Counted from the first letter of the stretch, positions 1-9,083 are shown. The stretch: 64,000 nucleotides of DNA from Methanobrevibacter boviskoreani JH1 (GCF_000320505.1 NZ_BAGX02000007.1:1-64000); one strand, 5' to 3'. Numbers and translations are program-made. The notes: generated by a model from the letters alone, not told the origin.

Positions 1-150
1 TATCATAAAGAAAGAATAAGGACGATATTTGTCAAGTTTCTATAAAAAAAGAATAGGGATGTAATCAAGTAATGGCATCAATTAAAGAAATAAAAAGGTT
101 AGACGGTATTAATCTAAAAAAATTAAGTAATGAAAATCTTAAAAAAGTTA
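1..150. other. left edge, no supported gene
   Basis: The first 45 bases are open in frame 1 and end in TAA, so they could be the last 14 codons of a plus-strand gene cut by the window edge, but they are too short to recognise. A 36-codon ORF from ATG at 72 runs into the hairpin at 151-180; it has no good ribosome binding site and is probably not a gene. Confidence 0.3.
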
Positions 151-180
151 ATCTGGTTATTATAATAAAAATAACCAGAT
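151..180 (-). terminator. hairpin across the stop codon of the DUF2070 gene
   Basis: An 11-bp perfect inverted repeat (ATCTGGTTATT / AATAACCAGAT) has an 8-base loop. The stop codon of the reverse-strand DUF2070 gene (160-162) lies inside it. Read on the minus strand it is followed closely by a run of six T, so it looks like an intrinsic terminator or an RNA 3'-end protector. The same stop-codon arrangement is seen after birA, cbf5, rps2, mvk and purA. Confidence 0.6.
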
Positions 181-1962
181 AAATGTAAGTATGAAAGCAA
201 AAACAAATATCACCGGACCTATAATCTTTCCTACTTGAACTATTGAACTTATTGTTGAGATTAATTCTGTAGATCTGTTAGGTCCGAATGTTTTTAGATT
301 CTCTATTTTTTCTGTACTGCATCCAACTTCAACCTCTTCAAGATCTTCAAGGGCTTCCTCAATTGTTTCCTTTACATAATCAATGATTTGGGCCCTGTTA
401 CTCAATCCAATTGGGTTATATCCTCTTGAGATTGTATTTACGCTATGTGTATCTGTGGTCATAACCTCTGCCTCATCAATACCACATTTGTATACAAAGT
501 CTAAAATCTCCTGTCTAAAGCCGACTTCCATATTGTTGGAATCGAAAAGTATGTATGCTGTTTTTTGACCTTCAACATCTACGATCATGGTTTTTACACC
601 ACTGTCTCCAACACCTTCCTCTTTTCCTAGTCCATCCATTAGATTTTGACTACATCCTACCTTGATATTTGAATATTTCTTGCCTAGTTTAATTTTACTT
701 ATTCCGTCAATTAATTCAAATACCTGTGGATCGCCGGGCAATACTTGACCAGATTCCTCTGAGAAAGAATTATGACAATCTACTATAACCGTTGATTTAT
801 TTTCAAATGTTTTATTTGCCTGAACCATCATGGTAAGGCCTACACTAAATTCAATGTCATCACTACCAAGTGGTGCAAAGGTATTTAACAGTACAATTCC
901 ATCGTTAAAAGATTGGACACCTATTTTTGCGGATTTGTTTGTATATCTTACAAATTTGCTTGCACTTTTAGAATATTCCATCTTGTATAATCCTTTTCTA
1001 ATACTGTCTTCTATTTTATCTAATTCCTTAATGCTTGCAGGATTAAAATCATGGGTTGAAGGTCCATGGGCAATCATGGTAAATGGTTTAAATCTATTTG
1101 CAAGATTTGTAGGCATATTTCCTCCACCGATATTTCCTAAAGGTCCCGGATGAACTGCCGGACTAATAAATAATGCTTTGATTTTCTCTTTCGTTTTAAA
1201 ACTAACAATACTTACAACGGTGTCGATATCCGCTCCTGATTTAACGAATAACTCTTCTAAATCATGGGAACCTTCATTCATATGTGTTATAAATAAGCTT
1301 AATAGTTGCAATCCATCAATACTCATGTTTGTTTTCATTGGTGAGTTAATTGTTTTAACAAATAGATATATTGCAATAAGAAAGATAAGACAGCCTATAA
1401 GCATTTTAACAACTAGATATATACTGAAAGATACACTGTATACATTAAGTCCAATGAAATTAACTGCAAGCAATAAAAAAATACTTATCACTGGTTGAAT
1501 TAATGCAACTAAACTTGATTTTTTCATATTTACTTGGGTTGCTCCCCAGAAAACCAGAAAGCTGAAAGCAAATATTAGAATATATCCAAATTCAATAAAA
1601 TTTATTACAAAATTAGGATTGCTGGAGATTATAGATCCGATTAACGTAATAACTGAAAGTATTGTGGAATTTATAAAAGATAGAAACATTGAATGTTTGA
1701 TTTTTAGATTTATTCCATTAAATGAACTAATAAGATTTTGATTTATAAATCCACTAATTATACCACTTAATCCATATATTATAAATGATATTATACCACC
1801 AATAATTATTCCAAGCAGAATGTTAGTGGGATAAGGTCTAATAATTGAAATTAATAAACCTAAAATAAATGTAATAGTTATTGTGGCTTTTACTGAAAAT
1901 TTAATATTGGGAAGTGTAGTAATATATTTTGAAAGACCTGCTACACTACTCATACTAGACAT
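160..1962 (-). CDS. DUF2070 family membrane protein
   Basis: This 600-residue protein matches the archaeal DUF2070 family, which is widespread in methanogens and has no established function. About six hydrophobic segments lie in residues 26-203 and one more at the C terminus (about 578-598), with a soluble domain between them. That domain carries histidine-rich motifs typical of the family: HPGPLGNIGGGNMP at 271-284, HGPSTHDFNP at 299-308, and later DCHNS and DTHS. They suggest a metal-binding catalytic site, which is inference only. The ATG at 1962 is preceded by TGAGG on the minus strand and the N terminus is polar before the first membrane segment. It is transcribed divergently from the fumarate hydratase gene. 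Confidence 0.8.
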   Translation of the reverse strand: MSSMSSVAGLSKYITTLPNIKFSVKATITITFILGLLISIIRPYPTNILLGIIIGGIISFIIYGLSGIISGFINQNLISSFNGINLKIKHSMFLSFINSTILSVITLIGSIISSNPNFVINFIEFGYILIFAFSFLVFWGATQVNMKKSSLVALIQPVISIFLLLAVNFIGLNVYSVSFSIYLVVKMLIGCLIFLIAIYLFVKTINSPMKTNMSIDGLQLLSLFITHMNEGSHDLEELFVKSGADIDTVVSIVSFKTKEKIKALFISPAVHPGPLGNIGGGNMPTNLANRFKPFTMIAHGPSTHDFNPASIKELDKIEDSIRKGLYKMEYSKSASKFVRYTNKSAKIGVQSFNDGIVLLNTFAPLGSDDIEFSVGLTMMVQANKTFENKSTVIVDCHNSFSEESGQVLPGDPQVFELIDGISKIKLGKKYSNIKVGCSQNLMDGLGKEEGVGDSGVKTMIVDVEGQKTAYILFDSNNMEVGFRQEILDFVYKCGIDEAEVMTTDTHSVNTISRGYNPIGLSNRAQIIDYVKETIEEALEDLEEVEVGCSTEKIENLKTFGPNRSTELISTISSIVQVGKIIGPVIFVFAFILTFIWLFLL

Positions 1963-2136
1963 GTTTTTTTCCTCAAATAATTGTTTGTTATTAAAATTCT
2001 ATTTATTATTCATTAATCTGATTTCTAGAAATATATGTCATTTAAATTTTTCATTTATATATTCTAACTATCTAATTAATTAATTTCTTAATAAAAATTT
2101 TGTTATTTAACATTTTGTTAATTTAATTAATAAATT

Positions 2137-2144
2137 TTTATATA
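2137..2144 (+). promoter_or_regulatory. TATA-like box ahead of fumarate hydratase beta
   Basis: TTTATATA in an AT-rich divergent intergenic region, about 127 bases before the start at 2271. It is a reasonable archaeal TATA box, but similar sequences are common in this region, so its use is uncertain. The ribosome binding site is AGGTGAT just before the ATG. Confidence 0.35.
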
Positions 2145-2270
2145 GTAAGTAATTCTTATAATATTATAGTTTGTTGGAATTCAAATTTTTAAATTTACTA
2201 ATTTTATAATTAGAGTTTTTATTTAAAATTCATATGAATTAATTTATTTAAAGTATATTAAGGTGATTTA

Positions 2271-2792
2271 ATGATAGATTTAAAAACTCCATTACACTCA
2301 GATGATGTAAAGGATTTAAAAGTAGGGGATGTTATCACCATTACCGGAACAATATACACTGCAAGAGATCAAGCTCACAGGCGTATAGTTGAAGATGGTG
2401 AGCCTTTTGATTTGGATGGAAAGGTCTTATTCCATGCAGGTCCTATTATAAATAAAAAAGATGATGGTACCTATGAAGTTGTAGCAATCGGACCTACTAC
2501 CTCTATGAGAATGAATCCCTATGAGGCTGATGTAATCGACAAGGGTGTAAGAGTTGTTATTGGTAAGGGCGGTATGGACGATAATGTTCGTCAGGCTTTA
2601 AAAGATAACAATGCGGTATATGTCGTTGCAACTGGGGGATGTGCTGCATTATATGTTGATGCTGTAAGGGAAGTAGATAGTGTAACCTGGTTGGATTTAG
2701 GTGTGCCTGAAGCAATGTGGGAGTTAAAAGTAGATTCATTTGGACCTTTAATAGTGGCTATGGACTCTCAGGGCAAATCATTATACGATTAA
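2271..2792 (+). CDS. fumB: fumarate hydratase, class I, beta subunit
   Basis: The 173-residue protein is the beta (C-terminal) part of the two-subunit Fe-S fumarate/tartrate hydro-lyase found in archaea. The N terminus (residues 1-40: LKVGDVITITGTIYTARDQAHRR) and the segments IGPTTSMRMNPYEADVI and IGKGGM are family hallmarks; the swivelling domain supplies substrate-binding residues. It interconverts fumarate and malate in the incomplete reductive TCA route of methanogens. The alpha subunit with the iron-sulfur cysteines is not in this window, so the complex is encoded at two places. The start has AGGTGAT at about 8 bases. Tartrate dehydratase beta is the main alternative name. Confidence 0.88.
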   Translation: MIDLKTPLHSDDVKDLKVGDVITITGTIYTARDQAHRRIVEDGEPFDLDGKVLFHAGPIINKKDDGTYEVVAIGPTTSMRMNPYEADVIDKGVRVVIGKGGMDDNVRQALKDNNAVYVVATGGCAALYVDAVREVDSVTWLDLGVPEAMWELKVDSFGPLIVAMDSQGKSLYD

Positions 2793-2955
2793 ATTTTTAA
2801 TTATCTCCACTATTTTTTTTATTTATAAAGAAATTTTTATTTTTTAACTTAGATTATCTGATTTGGTTAATAAAGTTTAATTAGTTTTTAATTAAATCAA
2901 TTTCAATATAAACAAAATATTTTTTAAGTTTAAGTTAATAATTTTTTAGATAAAC

Positions 2956-2965
2956 TTTATATATA
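2956..2965 (+). promoter_or_regulatory. TATA box for the 111-residue protein gene
   Basis: TTTATATATA in a purine-flanked context lies 65 bases before the ATG at 3030, giving an expected transcription start near 2990 and a leader of about 40 bases that ends with GGTGATAAT before the start codon. Confidence 0.5.
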
Positions 2966-3029
2966 TAAAGAAAATTATATTAGAATAATATTATTATAAG
3001 AAAATTTTTCATTTAATTAGGGTGATAAT

Positions 3030-3365
3030 ATGGCAGAGGATATTAAAGCAGCTGCAGAAAAAAAGTACAAATCTAGAATGAGAAAGTTTAGAAAAGTTGT
3101 AAAGAGTGATGAAGAAAAAGATAAATTTTTTAATCAATTAGGAGCTTCATTTGAAGTATTTTTACCTACTAAAAATCCGGATGAACTAGCAGATAGTTTC
3201 CTCTTTTACTGTGATGTGGATGGAACTGTTGTTGATGCTGAGTATTCTTATAATGAAGGAGAAAAATTTGAATCCGTTGACGTTCCTAGAAAGGATTTAA
3301 AAGTTTTGGTAGAAGCTTTTAAGGATTTTGAATTTGAAATAGTGGAAGAAGAAGATGATCAATAG
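3030..3365 (+). CDS. hypothetical protein, 111 residues
   Basis: I do not recognise this family. The protein is soluble and charged: a lysine/arginine-rich helical N terminus (residues 1-40), a central part with alternating beta-like stretches (FEVFLPTKNPDELADSFLFYCDVDGTVVDAEYSY), and a strongly acidic C-terminal end (EIVEEEDD). It has a clear promoter (TATA at 2956) and the strong site GGTGATAAT before the ATG, and stands alone between fumB and the PLP-enzyme gene. The coding signal and ribosome binding site make it a real gene; a small lineage-specific protein of Methanobacteria is likely. Confidence 0.7.
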   Translation: MAEDIKAAAEKKYKSRMRKFRKVVKSDEEKDKFFNQLGASFEVFLPTKNPDELADSFLFYCDVDGTVVDAEYSYNEGEKFESVDVPRKDLKVLVEAFKDFEFEIVEEEDDQ

Positions 3366-3799
3366 ATCTTTCAAAATCTTTTTCTATAATTTTTCTTTCT
3401 ATATTGTTTATTAGACGGACTTTTATTTATTTGAAACCATTATTTCTGTTTTTTCGTATTTTGTATTCTTTTGGTCATTGTTTTTGTATTTTTTTAGTTT
3501 TTTCTTACTTTGGCTTATTTTTTTAGATTGTTGTTTTTGATTTTTTTAGTTTCTTATTTTCCTGATTTATTCTTTTAATCATTGGTTTTTTGATGTTCCA
3601 GTTCTTTTATCTCCTTGTTTATTTACTATTGATTGGTATATGGATTGTTTATTTTCTAATTTTCAAGTTTTAAATCTACACTTAAGATAATCTATTTAAT
3701 TAAAATTTACTTAATATATTTAAAGTGTTGTTTTAATTTTAATAATCTTAAAAAGAATTATATTTTAGATTTTATATAATTAGATGTGATTAATTTTTA
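3366..3799. other. T-rich intergenic tail
   Basis: 434 bases without a gene. The first 300 are extremely T-rich on the plus strand, with repeated oligo-T runs broken by single G or A (TTTTTTTAG-like units). It resembles the tails after several other plus-strand genes here. Stacked oligo-T is the known archaeal termination signal, so this is probably an extended termination zone. The last 100 bases are plain AT-rich promoter DNA. Confidence 0.5.
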
Positions 3800-3814
3800 A
3801 TGTTCTGTGATAAT

Positions 3815-4981
3815 ATGATTGTAGAAAATTCTTTAGATGAACTTAAAAAAAGAGAAGCTGCTTATAAAATTATTAAAGATAATATTGAATCTAAGGGTGA
3901 AGATCCATTATATGATTTAACTGGACTTTCCGGAGGTTTTCTTGCAAGTGGGGATGAGTTAAATTTACTTCAAACTTATATTGGTCCAGCTATTTTTGAG
4001 GATAAAATTCAAGAGATAGGTAAAAAACATATGGGTGGAGAGAAAATCTGTCCACTTAATAGGACCAGTTCCGGAATTCTTGCAACTATACTTGCACTTG
4101 TTAAAAAAGGAGATAATGTTGTACACTTTCTTAAAAGTCATCCTGCACATCCGTCCATTATAAGGGCATGTGATTTAGTAGGTGCAAACTATTCAGAATA
4201 TATAGATCTTGATGAATTTAATATACCTCAGAATACTTCCCTTGTAATTATTACGGGTTCCACTATGGACCATCAAGTTTTGGATGAGGAAAGTTTTAAA
4301 ATAATTATTAATGCTGCACATGAGAGGAATATTCCTGTATTTGTAGATGATGCTAGTGGTGCAAGGCTCCGTACAGCTATTTTTAATCAAAAACCAGCAT
4401 GTGATTTAGGAGCGGATCTGGCTATTACAAGTACTGATAAATTGATGAAGGGACCTCGTGGTGGATTAATGGCAGGTCGTGAAGATTTAATAAACAAGGT
4501 TAAAGCCAAATCAAATGAGTTTGGACTTGAAGCTCAGGCTCCAATTATTCTTGCAATGATTAATGCTTTAGAAGACTATGATCCTGAAAATCTCAGGGCT
4601 TCTATTTCAAAAAGAGATGAGCTATTTGATCTTTTAGATAAATCTTATAATATGTTTGAGACAACTCCAACAGGGGTGATGGTTTCAAAAGAGTCCTTAA
4701 CAGAAGAAGTTAAATCAAAAACTGATGACTGTAATCTATCTTTAACTGATCTATCATTTTTATGGAGTATGATTTTACTTAAGGAGGAACATATTATTAC
4801 AATTCCTGCAGTGTCTATGCCTGGCGCATCTGTTACTATAAGATTTGATTTGTCTGCTAATGACTCAGACAAGCTTGAAATATCCGAGATATTTAATAGA
4901 ATTGATAAGTCTTTTAAAACATTAATTAAGGTTTGTGCTGATGAGGATACGTCTAGAAAAATTATTTATAATGAGGAATAA
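3815..4981 (+). CDS. PLP-dependent enzyme of the MJ0158/SelA-like family (TIGR03576)
   Basis: A 388-residue fold-type I PLP enzyme of the archaeal group related to bacterial selenocysteine synthase SelA. The motif VDDASGARLR (177-186) supplies the PLP-stacking aspartate region, and TSTDKLMKGPRGG (206-218) contains the likely Schiff-base lysine K209. The archaeal MJ0158 relatives are not known to make selenocysteine and their reaction is unsettled. I place the start at 3815, where GTGATAAT directly precedes the ATG; an ATG at 3800 would add five residues but lacks such a site. It is a single gene between two long intergenic regions. Confidence 0.8.
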   Translation: MIVENSLDELKKREAAYKIIKDNIESKGEDPLYDLTGLSGGFLASGDELNLLQTYIGPAIFEDKIQEIGKKHMGGEKICPLNRTSSGILATILALVKKGDNVVHFLKSHPAHPSIIRACDLVGANYSEYIDLDEFNIPQNTSLVIITGSTMDHQVLDEESFKIIINAAHERNIPVFVDDASGARLRTAIFNQKPACDLGADLAITSTDKLMKGPRGGLMAGREDLINKVKAKSNEFGLEAQAPIILAMINALEDYDPENLRASISKRDELFDLLDKSYNMFETTPTGVMVSKESLTEEVKSKTDDCNLSLTDLSFLWSMILLKEEHIITIPAVSMPGASVTIRFDLSANDSDKLEISEIFNRIDKSFKTLIKVCADEDTSRKIIYNEE

Positions 4982-5358
4982 TTGTTTATTAATCGGTTTC
5001 TTTTATATCTTTTGATTTTATTAAAAGAAGATTAATTTACAGTTTAAATCATTATTACTTCATGTTTTTTATATTTATAAAAAAGATATGGTTTACAGTT
5101 TAAATCATTAATTGTTTTATAAAAAAGTAATCAAGTACAAATTATAAAAGAGTTTTTAAAATAACGAGGCAAAAAATCATTTTTTCCAAAGAAGAATAAA
5201 ATCTATTTTTAAATAAATAATAAAAAATTAATATTTTAATTAATAAATAGATATATAATATATATAATTAAATTATATAGATTCTATAAAAAATCATATT
5301 TAATATACCACTTAATTTTAAATTAAGATATTAAATAATTTAAAAAGAGAGGTTTCAA
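4982..5358. other. intergenic region upstream of pycA with a 19-bp direct repeat
   Basis: 377 bases without a gene. The sequence TTTACAGTTTAAATCATTA occurs at 5036-5054 and again at 5092-5110, exactly 56 bases apart. The rest is AT-rich and contains several overlapping TATA-like stretches between about 5245 and 5285, any of which could drive pycA. A ribosome binding site (AGAGAGG) precedes the ATG at 5359. Confidence 0.5.
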
Positions 5359-6846
5359 ATGTTTGATAAGATACTGATTGCAAATAGGGGAGAAATTGCA
5401 ATTAGAATAATGAGAGCATGTCGTGATTTAGACGTTAAAAGTGTTGCAATCTATTCTGATGCAGATAAAAATTCCTTATATACAAATTATGCAGATGAAA
5501 AATACCCATTAGGAAATCCAAGTCCTCAAAAATCATATTTAAATATTGATAAAATTATTGATATTGCTTTAAAATCAGGTGCAGATGCAATACACCCTGG
5601 TTATGGATTTTTAGCTGAAAATCCTGAGTTTGGTAAAGAATGTGAAAAAAATGGTATTAAACTTATTGGGCCTAGTGGAGATGTTATTAATAAGATGGGA
5701 GATAAAATAACATCAAAACAAATCATGAGAAAAGCAGGGGTTCCTGTAATTGAAGGTACTGATAAAGGTGTAACTAATATCGATGAGGCTATAAAAATAG
5801 CTGAAAAGATAGATTATCCTGTTATCATTAAAGCATCAGCTGGAGGTGGAGGAATAGGTATGCGTACTGTATATGAAGAGGATGAATTAGTGCGTGCCAT
5901 TGAATCAACTCAATCTGTTGCAAAAACTAACTTCGGGGATTCTACTGTATTTATTGAAAAGTATTTGGAAAAGCCTAGACATATAGAATTCCAGGTATTG
6001 GCTGATGAAAATGGAAACGTTATCCATTTAGCTGATCGTGAGTGTTCAATTCAAAGAAGACACCAAAAATTACTTGAGGAGGCACCTTCTCCAATCATGA
6101 CCGATGAACTTAGGGAGCAAATGGGAGAGAGTACTGTTAAGGCAGCAGAATATATAGGTTATAGTAGTGCAGGTACTATTGAATACCTATATGATAAGGG
6201 AAACTATTATTTCCTTGAAATGAATACTCGTGTTCAGGTAGAACACCCTATTACTGAAGCTGTAACCAATGTGGATATTGTTAAGGAACAAATTAAGGTA
6301 GCTTCTGGATTAGATTTAAGTTTCAGTCAAGATGATATTACAGTAAATGGTCATGCAATTGAATGCCGTATTAATGCAGAAGATCCTTTAAGGAACTTTG
6401 CACCTAACCCTGGAAGAATTACTGCATATCGTTCACCAGGTGGTCCGGGGGTACGTTTGGACGGTGGTGTATATAGGAATTATACAATTCCAAGTTTTTA
6501 TGATTCAATGATTTCAAAATTAATTACATTTGGCCGTACAAGGGAAGAGGCAATTAGTAGAATGAAAAGGGCATTAAGTGAATATATTGTACTTGGTGTA
6601 AAAACTACAATTCCATTCCATAAGGCTATTATCAGAAATCCTAACTTCCTATCTGGAGACTTGAACACACACTTTATTGATGAAAATAAAAAATTGATAT
6701 ATGAGGAAATGGAGAATGTAATTGCCGAGGATGTAGAAAATGTAAACCGTCTTAAATCAACATTTATTCCACAACAAAAAATTGCTGCAATATCTGCAGC
6801 GGTAGGTTCTTATTTAACTGAAAGTAATAAAAGGCAAATAAATTAG
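5359..6846 (+). CDS. pycA: pyruvate carboxylase subunit A (biotin carboxylase)
   Basis: At 495 residues this is the biotin carboxylase subunit of the two-subunit archaeal pyruvate carboxylase, which carboxylates biotin using ATP and bicarbonate to make oxaloacetate. It has the N-terminal domain (ILIANRGEIAIRI, 5-17), the ATP-grasp domain with the glycine loop around 159-168 (ASAGGGGIGM), the catalytic stretch MNTRVQVEHP (288-297, with R291 and E295), and the C-terminal domain. The next gene is biotin ligase, the same pair as in Methanothermobacter, which favours pyruvate carboxylase over acetyl-CoA carboxylase. The biotin-bearing subunit B is not in the window. A short inverted repeat (6838-6844 / 6848-6854) spans its stop codon. 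Confidence 0.88.
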   Translation: MFDKILIANRGEIAIRIMRACRDLDVKSVAIYSDADKNSLYTNYADEKYPLGNPSPQKSYLNIDKIIDIALKSGADAIHPGYGFLAENPEFGKECEKNGIKLIGPSGDVINKMGDKITSKQIMRKAGVPVIEGTDKGVTNIDEAIKIAEKIDYPVIIKASAGGGGIGMRTVYEEDELVRAIESTQSVAKTNFGDSTVFIEKYLEKPRHIEFQVLADENGNVIHLADRECSIQRRHQKLLEEAPSPIMTDELREQMGESTVKAAEYIGYSSAGTIEYLYDKGNYYFLEMNTRVQVEHPITEAVTNVDIVKEQIKVASGLDLSFSQDDITVNGHAIECRINAEDPLRNFAPNPGRITAYRSPGGPGVRLDGGVYRNYTIPSFYDSMISKLITFGRTREEAISRMKRALSEYIVLGVKTTIPFHKAIIRNPNFLSGDLNTHFIDENKKLIYEEMENVIAEDVENVNRLKSTFIPQQKIAAISAAVGSYLTESNKRQIN

Positions 6847-6893
6847 AAATTTATAATATTTTAAATAATGGAAAAATTAAAAAATGGGATAAT

Positions 6894-7805
6894 ATGAATA
6901 AGGAAATTCTTGAACTTATATCCAACAAATATGATTTTAAAAATAAGAGTGCTGAGGAGATTCTTCAACTAGGTATTAATGATATTACAACTGCAGTTAA
7001 AGAATTAGGTAATGAACCATCAGATTTCTTCTCAAAAGATAAATGTAATTCATACCTTGAAACCGATGAGATTGGCAGGGAAATGTATTTATTTAAATCT
7101 GTAAAATCAACTAACACCGTTGCTAAATTCCTATCTCGTAACGTTTCAAATGGAACGGTTATATTGTCTGAGACACAAACAAGAGGGAGAGGTAGAAAAG
7201 GTACAGAATATCAATCTCCAAAAGGGGGAATCTGGTTATCCATAATATTAAAACCAGATGTCACTCCCTCAAAAGCACCTCTTTTGACTCTTGCAACTGC
7301 TGTTGCAGTTACTCGTACATTGGATCATTTTAACATTCATGCAGAGATTAAATGGCCAAACGATATATTAATCCATGATAAAAAGGCATGCGGTATTTTA
7401 ACAGAATCAATAGCTAGGTTCAACAATCTGGAAAGTGTTATTATTGGTGTTGGAATAAATTCTGAAATAGATATTAATGAATTCCCTGAGGAGATAAGGG
7501 ACTGTAGTATTGCTCTTAGTGATGTAGTTGACGGAGATATTAATCCAGAAAAAGGTACTGCATATTTCTTCAAAGAATTTGAATTTATATATAATAAATT
7601 CTTAGAGGGGGATATTGGTTTCATATTTGATGAATGGAGAAAATACAATCATACCATTGGTAAATTTGTTGAAATACAACAACCTTTAGGTAAAGTCATT
7701 AATGGTTATGCTGTTGGTATTGACCAAGAAGGAGCTTTAGTCATTGAAAAAGCAGATCATACTTTGGTTAAAGTGGTATCTGGACGATGTAGACTTTTAG
7801 ACTAG
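6894..7805 (+). CDS. birA: biotin--[carboxylase] ligase
   Basis: The 303-residue protein attaches biotin to the carrier subunit of pyruvate carboxylase. The catalytic domain has GRGRKG (98-103) for biotinyl-AMP binding and KWPNDI (153-158); the C-terminal SH3-like domain covers about 256-303. The first 65 residues are helical and may be a degenerate form of the DNA-binding domain of regulatory BirA proteins, but I see no clear helix-turn-helix. It lies 47 bases downstream of pycA on the same strand, so the two form an operon, and a hairpin overlaps its stop codon. The start ATG at 6894 follows GGGATAAT. Confidence 0.9.
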   Translation: MNKEILELISNKYDFKNKSAEEILQLGINDITTAVKELGNEPSDFFSKDKCNSYLETDEIGREMYLFKSVKSTNTVAKFLSRNVSNGTVILSETQTRGRGRKGTEYQSPKGGIWLSIILKPDVTPSKAPLLTLATAVAVTRTLDHFNIHAEIKWPNDILIHDKKACGILTESIARFNNLESVIIGVGINSEIDINEFPEEIRDCSIALSDVVDGDINPEKGTAYFFKEFEFIYNKFLEGDIGFIFDEWRKYNHTIGKFVEIQQPLGKVINGYAVGIDQEGALVIEKADHTLVKVVSGRCRLLD

Positions 7806-7820
7806 TCTACATATTCTTTT
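7787..7820 (+). terminator. hairpin terminator across the birA stop codon
   Basis: ATGTAGAC (7787-7794) pairs perfectly with GTCTACAT (7805-7812) around a 10-base loop. The birA stop codon TAG (7803-7805) is in the loop and the first base of the right arm, and eight T follow after ATTC. This is a convincing terminator for the pycA-birA operon. Confidence 0.65.
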
Positions 7821-7835
7821 TTTTATTTTTATAAA

Positions 7836-8025
7836 AATCTAGTTTTTAAAGTGGGAATCTGGTCATGTTAATTTTTAATTTTACTTTAGAATAATTTAAA
7901 TTGATAATCTAGTTTTTAAAGTGGGAATCTGGTCATGTTAATTTTTAATTTTACTTTAGAATAATTTAAATTGATAATCTAGTTTTTAAAGTAGAATCTA
8001 GTCATGCTAATTTTTAAAATAATCT
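7836..8025. repeat. 70-bp tandem repeat, about 2.6 copies
   Basis: Downstream of the birA terminator a 70-bp unit beginning AATCTAGTTTTTAAAG repeats from 7836, 7906 and 7976. The first two copies are identical over nearly their full length; the third diverges after about 40 bases (TAGAATCTAGTCATG instead of TGGGAATCTGGTCATG). No ORF is present. The near identity points to recent slippage or duplication. This repeat fills most of the 329-base gap before the next gene. Confidence 0.8.
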
Positions 8026-8134
8026 AAAGTAAAAAGTTTATTTCTCAATTTTATTAAATAATTAAATAATAATATGGTAATATATGCTGTGTAGTATTTT
8101 GAAATTTTTAAATTAATTTTATTAAAATGGTTTT

Positions 8135-8809
8135 ATGATAAAAATTACTAAGAAAAAACATTTGGAAATGATTCTTCAAAATATCCCCTCTCACCCCAAT
8201 CCTAAGGTGGAATTTGAACAATATTCCACTCCTTCAAGTATTGCCTCTGATGTTTTATGGAATGCATATACCTTAGGTGATATTTATAATATGGATATTG
8301 TAGATTTGGGATGTGGTACTGGAATTTTTTCAATAGGATCTATATTTTTAGGTGCAAATTCAGTACTTGGAATAGATATTGATGATGAGTCCTTAGAAAT
8401 GGCTCAAAATGTATCAAAACATATAGGTATAAGTACTGAAAAAATGGATAGTTTACATTTTTTTCAGGGCAATGTTAATAATCTTAAGAAAATTAAAGAT
8501 TTGGACATTTCCGGATTTTCCAACGATAAAGTAGATACACTAATTCAGAACCCTCCGTTTGGTTCCCAGGAAAAGGCTAAAAATGGTGCTGATAGAAGGT
8601 TTATAGATTTTGCATGTGAAAACTCGGAGGTAATATATTCATTTCATATGGCCAGCACTCATGATTTCATAGTGAATTATTTTGAGGATTTAGGTGCTAA
8701 GATTACCCATGAATTTTACTATAATTTTCCTTTAAAAAAGATTTATAAATTTCACACTCAGGAATCTAGGAATGTTGGGGTAATTGTTTTTAGAGTTGAA
8801 ACTTTTTAA
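8135..8809 (+). CDS. METTL5-like N6-adenine RNA methyltransferase
   Basis: A 224-residue class I SAM-dependent methyltransferase. Motif I is DLGCGTG (57-63), the acidic ribose-binding stretch is GIDIDDESLEMA (79-90), and the catalytic NPPF tetrapeptide (139-142) is that of N6-adenine methyltransferases. The N-terminal part (EQYSTPSSIASDVLW) and the later FACENSEVIYSFHMAST resemble eukaryotic METTL5, which modifies one adenine of small-subunit rRNA. An rRNA target is inferred from that family; it is a single gene, and its place next to the ribosomal block fits the role. The ATG at 8135 has only a weak ribosome binding site. Confidence 0.75.
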   Translation: MIKITKKKHLEMILQNIPSHPNPKVEFEQYSTPSSIASDVLWNAYTLGDIYNMDIVDLGCGTGIFSIGSIFLGANSVLGIDIDDESLEMAQNVSKHIGISTEKMDSLHFFQGNVNNLKKIKDLDISGFSNDKVDTLIQNPPFGSQEKAKNGADRRFIDFACENSEVIYSFHMASTHDFIVNYFEDLGAKITHEFYYNFPLKKIYKFHTQESRNVGVIVFRVETF

Positions 8810-8994
8810 TTCTTTATTAATTTTTATATTTCCTATCTGATTTTCATATTATTTCTAAATATTTTAAACTTATTTTTCCATGGTTTTATATATAAATTCT
8901 TATTCTTTTTTAGATTAAACTGTTTTTTATCCTAAAAATATATTAAAAAACCATATCTTTATATACTATTAAAATAATATATAAATACATTATA
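8810..8994. other. intergenic region with a TATA-like site
   Basis: T-rich sequence follows the METTL5-like gene. From about 8955 there are two TATA-like stretches (TTTATATACTA and AATATATAAATAC, about 8958-8990) that could start a transcript near 9000. No ORF. Confidence 0.4.
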
Positions 8995-9016
8995 TTCATG
9001 AGAGTATAATTATTTG

Positions 9017-9083
9017 TGTAGTTGATCTACAGGTATTATAGTTGATATAATACTGATTGATAAGTTTATTAGTGATAACTATC
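9017..9083 (+). ncRNA. three-hairpin stretch, candidate small RNA or control region
   Basis: Three consecutive inverted repeats lie just ahead of the SPOUT gene promoter: TGTAG/CTACA (9017-9021 and 9027-9031, loop TTGAT); GTATTATA/TATAATAC (9033-9040 and 9046-9053, loop GTTGA); and GATA(A)GTT/AACTATC (9059-9066 and 9077-9083, one bulged A). GTTGAT occurs at 9021 and 9041, exactly 20 bases apart, and ATTGAT follows at 9056. A TATA-like box at about 8976-8985 could transcribe the region. Protein-binding sites for a repressor are an equally good explanation. No known RNA family is recognised. Confidence 0.35.

Noticed and set aside
72-182. A 36-codon plus-strand ORF at the left edge
   Set aside because: There is no convincing ribosome binding site and it runs through the hairpin that ends the opposite gene.
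3800-3814. ATG at 3800 as start of the PLP enzyme
   Set aside because: The ATG at 3815 has the GTGATAAT site typical of this genome; the earlier one has none.
7836-8025. A CRISPR array
   Set aside because: The repeats are directly adjacent with no unique spacers, and there are fewer than three full copies.
9017-9083. A C/D-box guide RNA
   Set aside because: GTTGAT only partly matches a C box and the CTGA box spacing is wrong; the stems do not have the C/D layout.
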